From the NCBI GenBank assembly GCA_022836615.1, contig MU405432.1:1-36836 (forward strand): 36,836 nt of DNA. The letters are read 5' to 3'. How positions within the stretch are numbered: position 1 is the first letter of the stretch; each line of letters opens with the position of its first letter. Under the pieces are notes generated by a model. The model did not search any database. It was not told the DNA's origin and was given only the letters and a program-made list of their open reading frames with translations. Below, in pieces: positions 33,989 to 36,836 of this stretch. Source of the DNA: Annulohypoxylon bovei var. microspora. Taxonomy: Eukaryota > Ascomycota > Sordariomycetes > Xylariales > Hypoxylaceae. A program made the translations under genes and the position numbers.

Positions 33989-35635
33989 CTAATCCTCGTT
34001 ATCTTCTAACACGGGTCCCCATGGGAATGGGGTCATTACAAGCGATGGAACCCAGGTGTCAATACGCGTCAAGGTTTGCGGCCTTGATTGGTTATGTTGG
34101 GTAAGGGGTTGATGTTCTAAGAGGGGGGGAAGATTATTAGGTTGCTCCAACTGCGGTTCGGCATAAATTTCTTCGGAATAAGGGCGGATATTGTTAGGGG
34201 CTTCGGGCCCCGCAACAAATTTAGTATGGTCGATGATGAAAGGTGTGGGTGTAGGATGTGGAGATAGGGAGGGTTCGTATGGTAGATAATCTATGTCGTC
34301 GGTTATATCATTATTAATATCGGGTTCGGATTCTACGTCAGCTGCTGGTTGTTCCTTGGTCATGCGACGACGCTTTGTAGGAGGCTCTGAGAGCCCCCTA
34401 GGCTCAGAGTCATCCTTTGGCTCGGAATGCTGCCTGGGCTCAGACTGCCCCCTATCGCTCGACAAACCCTCCCGCGAACTGCGGCGGCTATCTATGATGT
34501 CCCGTCGCATATCGTTTAAGATGACGGCTTCCCGGAGCTCGTTAAGATGTTTCAGGGTCTTAGGCCCTTCCCTGCTCTTCTTGGCGGCGTTCACGATACG
34601 CGAGGATACAGAGAGGGGAAGGAAGGTCCAGACGCCGGCTGGTCTTACACCGTCGGCCGCCCTCGTTAGGGTGCCTAGGTCTGTTACCGAGATCTTGAAG
34701 ATAGGGGCCACCTCTGGTCGGTACGGTTCCCCCTCGTTCTTGGAGAACACGCGCTTCTCGATGCGACGGAAAAGCTTAGACATGAACGAGGTAGGGGTCT
34801 TTCCTTCGCTTTCTAAGTGAGCTAAGACTTCTCGGTGAATAACTTCTATAGATTTCGAGCCGTCCTGTTGCCGCATCTTGGTCAGGAGCAGCGTGACAAA
34901 CTCGTCCGTTCCCGAGTCGCGCCACGGGATCTGCCCTCGGTAATCGGTGCGGCATACGGCGACGTAGAGGAGACCGAGTAGCAGCAAGCTCGGCTGCAGA
35001 TTGAATACTCCGTGGATCGCGAGATGGCCTAACCTTCTGCAGAAGTTATTCGTCCAGTTAGGCTCCTCCGCGTCGCTCTTTTTCGTGGTGTCATGATATC
35101 GGAGGTGGTTGCGGGACGAGATAATTGAAGTAGGGAAGCAGGAGAGAAAGCGAGAAAAGGTCTTCCACAAAGGAATTATGTCCTTGTTACTCTTGATGTT
35201 TAACTTCTCCAGTTTCTGTCGAAGAGGGTCTCTTTCCCACTTGTCCAGCAATTCGCGCTCGTCGTCCTCGGTCCAATCATCGCCTTCGGAAGGGCCGAGC
35301 TTCTTAGCAATGTCTCTGCAGCCGTCCATATCGACGGGTGGGAGCCTGGTCTTCAGTAAATCTGCGGATTTTTTTTCCGCTTTGCCAAGTTCGTCCATCA
35401 TCGCCAATGCGGCGTTCTTCATCGACTCGGAAAGAGTCCCAAAATGAGCTAGTAGGACCTCTTCCTTCGTCGGTTGGTGGTTCTTAGCCGGATTGGGAGT
35501 GAGAGTGGGGGGTAGCCTCATGATAGCTCCGTCATGGTTGAGGTCGACGTCGGTACAATCTGCACTAGAATCGGTTGACCACCCTTCTTCTCCTTCGTCG
35601 GCTTGATGCCGGCGCGAATCCTCGTCGAGATCCAT
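33989..35635 (-). CDS. Gene E: probable nuclear protein with SANT-like stretch and Ser-Glu-Pro repeats, 548 aa
   Basis: The open frame extends nine codons upstream to a TTG; ATG at 35,635 (context AGGATGG) is the likely start. The first 55 residues are acidic and probably disordered. A stretch DDWTEDDERELLDKWE (about 119-134) followed by IIPLWKTFSRFLSCFP (about 143-158) has the Trp spacing of Myb/SANT-type helices, but the match is loose. A hydrophobic helix, LQPSLLLLGLLYVAVC, lies near 203-218. It is flanked by folded sequence and has no signal peptide before it, so a buried helix is more likely than a membrane anchor. Four SEP motifs at exact six-residue spacing (about 388-408) lead directly into a basic PPTKRRRM, a plausible nuclear localisation signal. 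The last 130 residues are Pro/Glu-rich and low in order. A DNA- or chromatin-associated role is inferred, not shown. Family not recognised. Confidence 0.75.
   Translation of the reverse strand: MDLDEDSRRHQADEGEEGWSTDSSADCTDVDLNHDGAIMRLPPTLTPNPAKNHQPTKEEVLLAHFGTLSESMKNAALAMMDELGKAEKKSADLLKTRLPPVDMDGCRDIAKKLGPSEGDDWTEDDERELLDKWERDPLRQKLEKLNIKSNKDIIPLWKTFSRFLSCFPTSIISSRNHLRYHDTTKKSDAEEPNWTNNFCRRLGHLAIHGVFNLQPSLLLLGLLYVAVCRTDYRGQIPWRDSGTDEFVTLLLTKMRQQDGSKSIEVIHREVLAHLESEGKTPTSFMSKLFRRIEKRVFSKNEGEPYRPEVAPIFKISVTDLGTLTRAADGVRPAGVWTFLPLSVSSRIVNAAKKSREGPKTLKHLNELREAVILNDMRRDIIDSRRSSREGLSSDRGQSEPRQHSEPKDDSEPRGLSEPPTKRRRMTKEQPAADVESEPDINNDITDDIDYLPYEPSLSPHPTPTPFIIDHTKFVAGPEAPNNIRPYSEEIYAEPQLEQPNNLPPLLEHQPLTQHNQSRPQTLTRIDTWVPSLVMTPFPWGPVLEDNED
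34391..34474 (-). repeat. 18-bp coding repeat (SEP hexapeptide) next to the basic cluster of gene E
   Basis: Four in-frame units encode SEPRQH, SEPKDD, SEPRGL and SEPPTK. On the plus strand they show as recurring GGCTCNGA words. The unit keeps frame, so copy number could vary without breaking the gene. Confidence 0.7.
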
Positions 35636-36454
35636 CCTTTCAATATAAGCCGTCGCCGGCAATCGTGAAATACTTCGAGTGACAGAAGAGACAAAGGTAG
35701 CTTAAGGTATAGGTCATTCAACAATTAGTACCTACTTAGGTAAATAGCAGTTATCATAAACGTAGTATAAATTTATGGTTACTTAAAGTGTGAATGTTTT
35801 TGACGAAGTTATTCGTAACCTATATCCTTATTAAATTTCCCATTAACTTTTATTATTAATACCTACCTAAGTAAATACTCATAAAACTTCATGCGTTGTT
35901 AATAGAAAGTGCTTTCCGCATTGAGTGGAATATAATAACATTTAGCCTTTTTAAAAGCTCATAACTCGAATATTAAATTGAAATAACATTCCGGGTATAA
36001 ATGCTATATTGTGTTAAGAAGGGGCCCGCCTTTTCTAAGACAAACTGCATAAGTCTCAGAATCAAGTATTACCCAAGCTAGTCATTTCGAATGTAATTCG
36101 AATAGAGGTATCTTAGCTCTTCTCAATTGCTAAGTAAGCGATGAAAGTTAACACTTAACCTTTTGAAAGGTCAAGTTCAATCGGAACATATTTGAAAGTG
36201 ATATTTATTTGAAAGCTGTCTTTTAATTACATGGGTAAGCATTTCAGCTTAAAGCTGAGCTACGAGAAACTTAACGATGGGGGGGGGGGGCTATATACCC
36301 AATTGCTAGCTATGGAGCCCTGCTTCATCATAATATACTTGCCTACCTACCTAGTATATTATAATCGTTTCAACTTGTCGTTTAAACAAGCTTTGGAGGC
36401 TCAATGAATAATACTTAATGCAAGGTATTTCCTTGATTACTCACCTAGTTTAAT
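35636..36454. other. 5' region of gene E and spacer
   Basis: Contains TACC/GGTA runs near 35,730-35,745 and 35,860-35,880, a G12 homopolymer at 36,279-36,290 and ordinary AT-leaning spacer DNA. Short minus-strand frames near 35,518-35,724 overlap the gene E start in another phase and are not supported. Confidence 0.5.
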
Positions 36455-36641
36455 TATTAAGTGTCAATGCTATAGTATTAAACTGTGCACAAAGCTATCT
36501 ATCCACCCCCACTTTCCTATATAGGTACCTAGGTAACTATTAAATACTATGTTATGGCGGGTAGTGGATGCTGGCTGTGTAAGCAGGGGATAGATTTATG
36601 CACAGTCTAATACCATAGCATTAATACATGGGGCACTTAAT
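36455..36641. mobile_element. Short inverted-repeat element, probable MITE relic
   Basis: The left arm (36,455-36,504) and right arm (36,586-36,641) are imperfect inverted repeats sharing ATGCTATAGTATTAAACTGTG against ATGCTATGGTATTAGACTGTG, then CTATC and CC. Mismatches are mostly transitions. The 80-bp centre contains a TAGGTACCTAGGTA run. No coding capacity. Borders are approximate. Confidence 0.65.
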
Positions 36642-36836
36642 CAAACTACATTCTGTTTCGCACAAGTCATTAAAGCCGGTCTTAATACCTCAATAATCAA
36701 CTCATTACTTAAATTAATACCTAAATATACTACAATATGACTCAGCGCATGGATCAGGCCAGGCCAGTCAGGCTTGAAGCAATGAACTGATCTGATTGGC
36801 CAGTCAGAAAAAGATGAACTGAACTAGTCAGTTCAG
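36642..36836. other. Window end, non-coding with short repeated CAGTCAG/CAGTTCAG words
   Basis: The last 85 bp contain GGCCAGGCCAGTCAGGC, GGCCAGTCAG, GAACTGAACTAG and CAGTTCAG in direct and inverted orientation. This may be the start of another repeat that continues beyond the window. Confidence 0.4.

Noticed and set aside
34293..34820. 175-codon plus-strand frame opposite gene E
   Set aside because: Ser/Arg/Leu-rich antisense shadow of gene E.

Overview
The window looks like nuclear DNA of a filamentous ascomycete (Pezizomycotina, most likely Sordariomycetes; species not identified). The reasons are a 22-kb extremely AT-rich block that behaves like repeat-induced point mutation (RIP) product, a short GTAAGT...CAG intron of about 68 nt, non-coding spacers full of TACC/GGTA (ACCTACCTAGGTA-type) tetranucleotide runs, and small terminal-inverted-repeat elements between genes. 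No rRNA, convincing tRNA, CRISPR or telomere array is visible.

Layout. Positions 1 to about 22,320 are an AT-rich wasteland with no credible intact gene. It holds decayed repeats: a mutated copy of a C-rich minisatellite element (2,030-3,105), a 229-bp repeat present twice (6,602 and 13,101), a mutated copy of a repeat that survives outside the block (10,785-11,290), a 13-unit 20/19-bp minisatellite (12,231-12,482) and several micro-repeats. At about 22,320 composition changes abruptly to normal. From there to the end (14.5 kb) there are five protein genes among relics of small transposons: gene A (+, 22,754-24,820), a diverged DEAH-type helicase-like protein; and genes B (26,562-28,112), C (28,686-29,623, one intron), D (30,894-32,273) and E (33,989-35,635), all on the minus strand and none recognised as a named family. 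B and C are coiled-coil proteins with C-terminal globular parts; D is acidic; E is a low-complexity, probably nuclear protein with a basic cluster and a SANT-like stretch. For A, D and E the longest open frame begins at a non-ATG codon; the first in-frame ATG is used here.

How it may fit together. Two repeats occur once as heavily mutated copies inside the AT block and once as GC-normal copies between the genes, so the gene island and the AT block share a repeat history but differ in mutational fate. The picture is of an accessory or subtelomere/pericentromere-like compartment with lineage-specific genes beside RIP-inactivated repeats. Whether A-E act together is unknown; the single orientation of B-E, the nearby helicase-like gene and the lack of familiar housekeeping genes make a co-inherited module worth testing. 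All functional statements are from reading the sequence; no searches were run.
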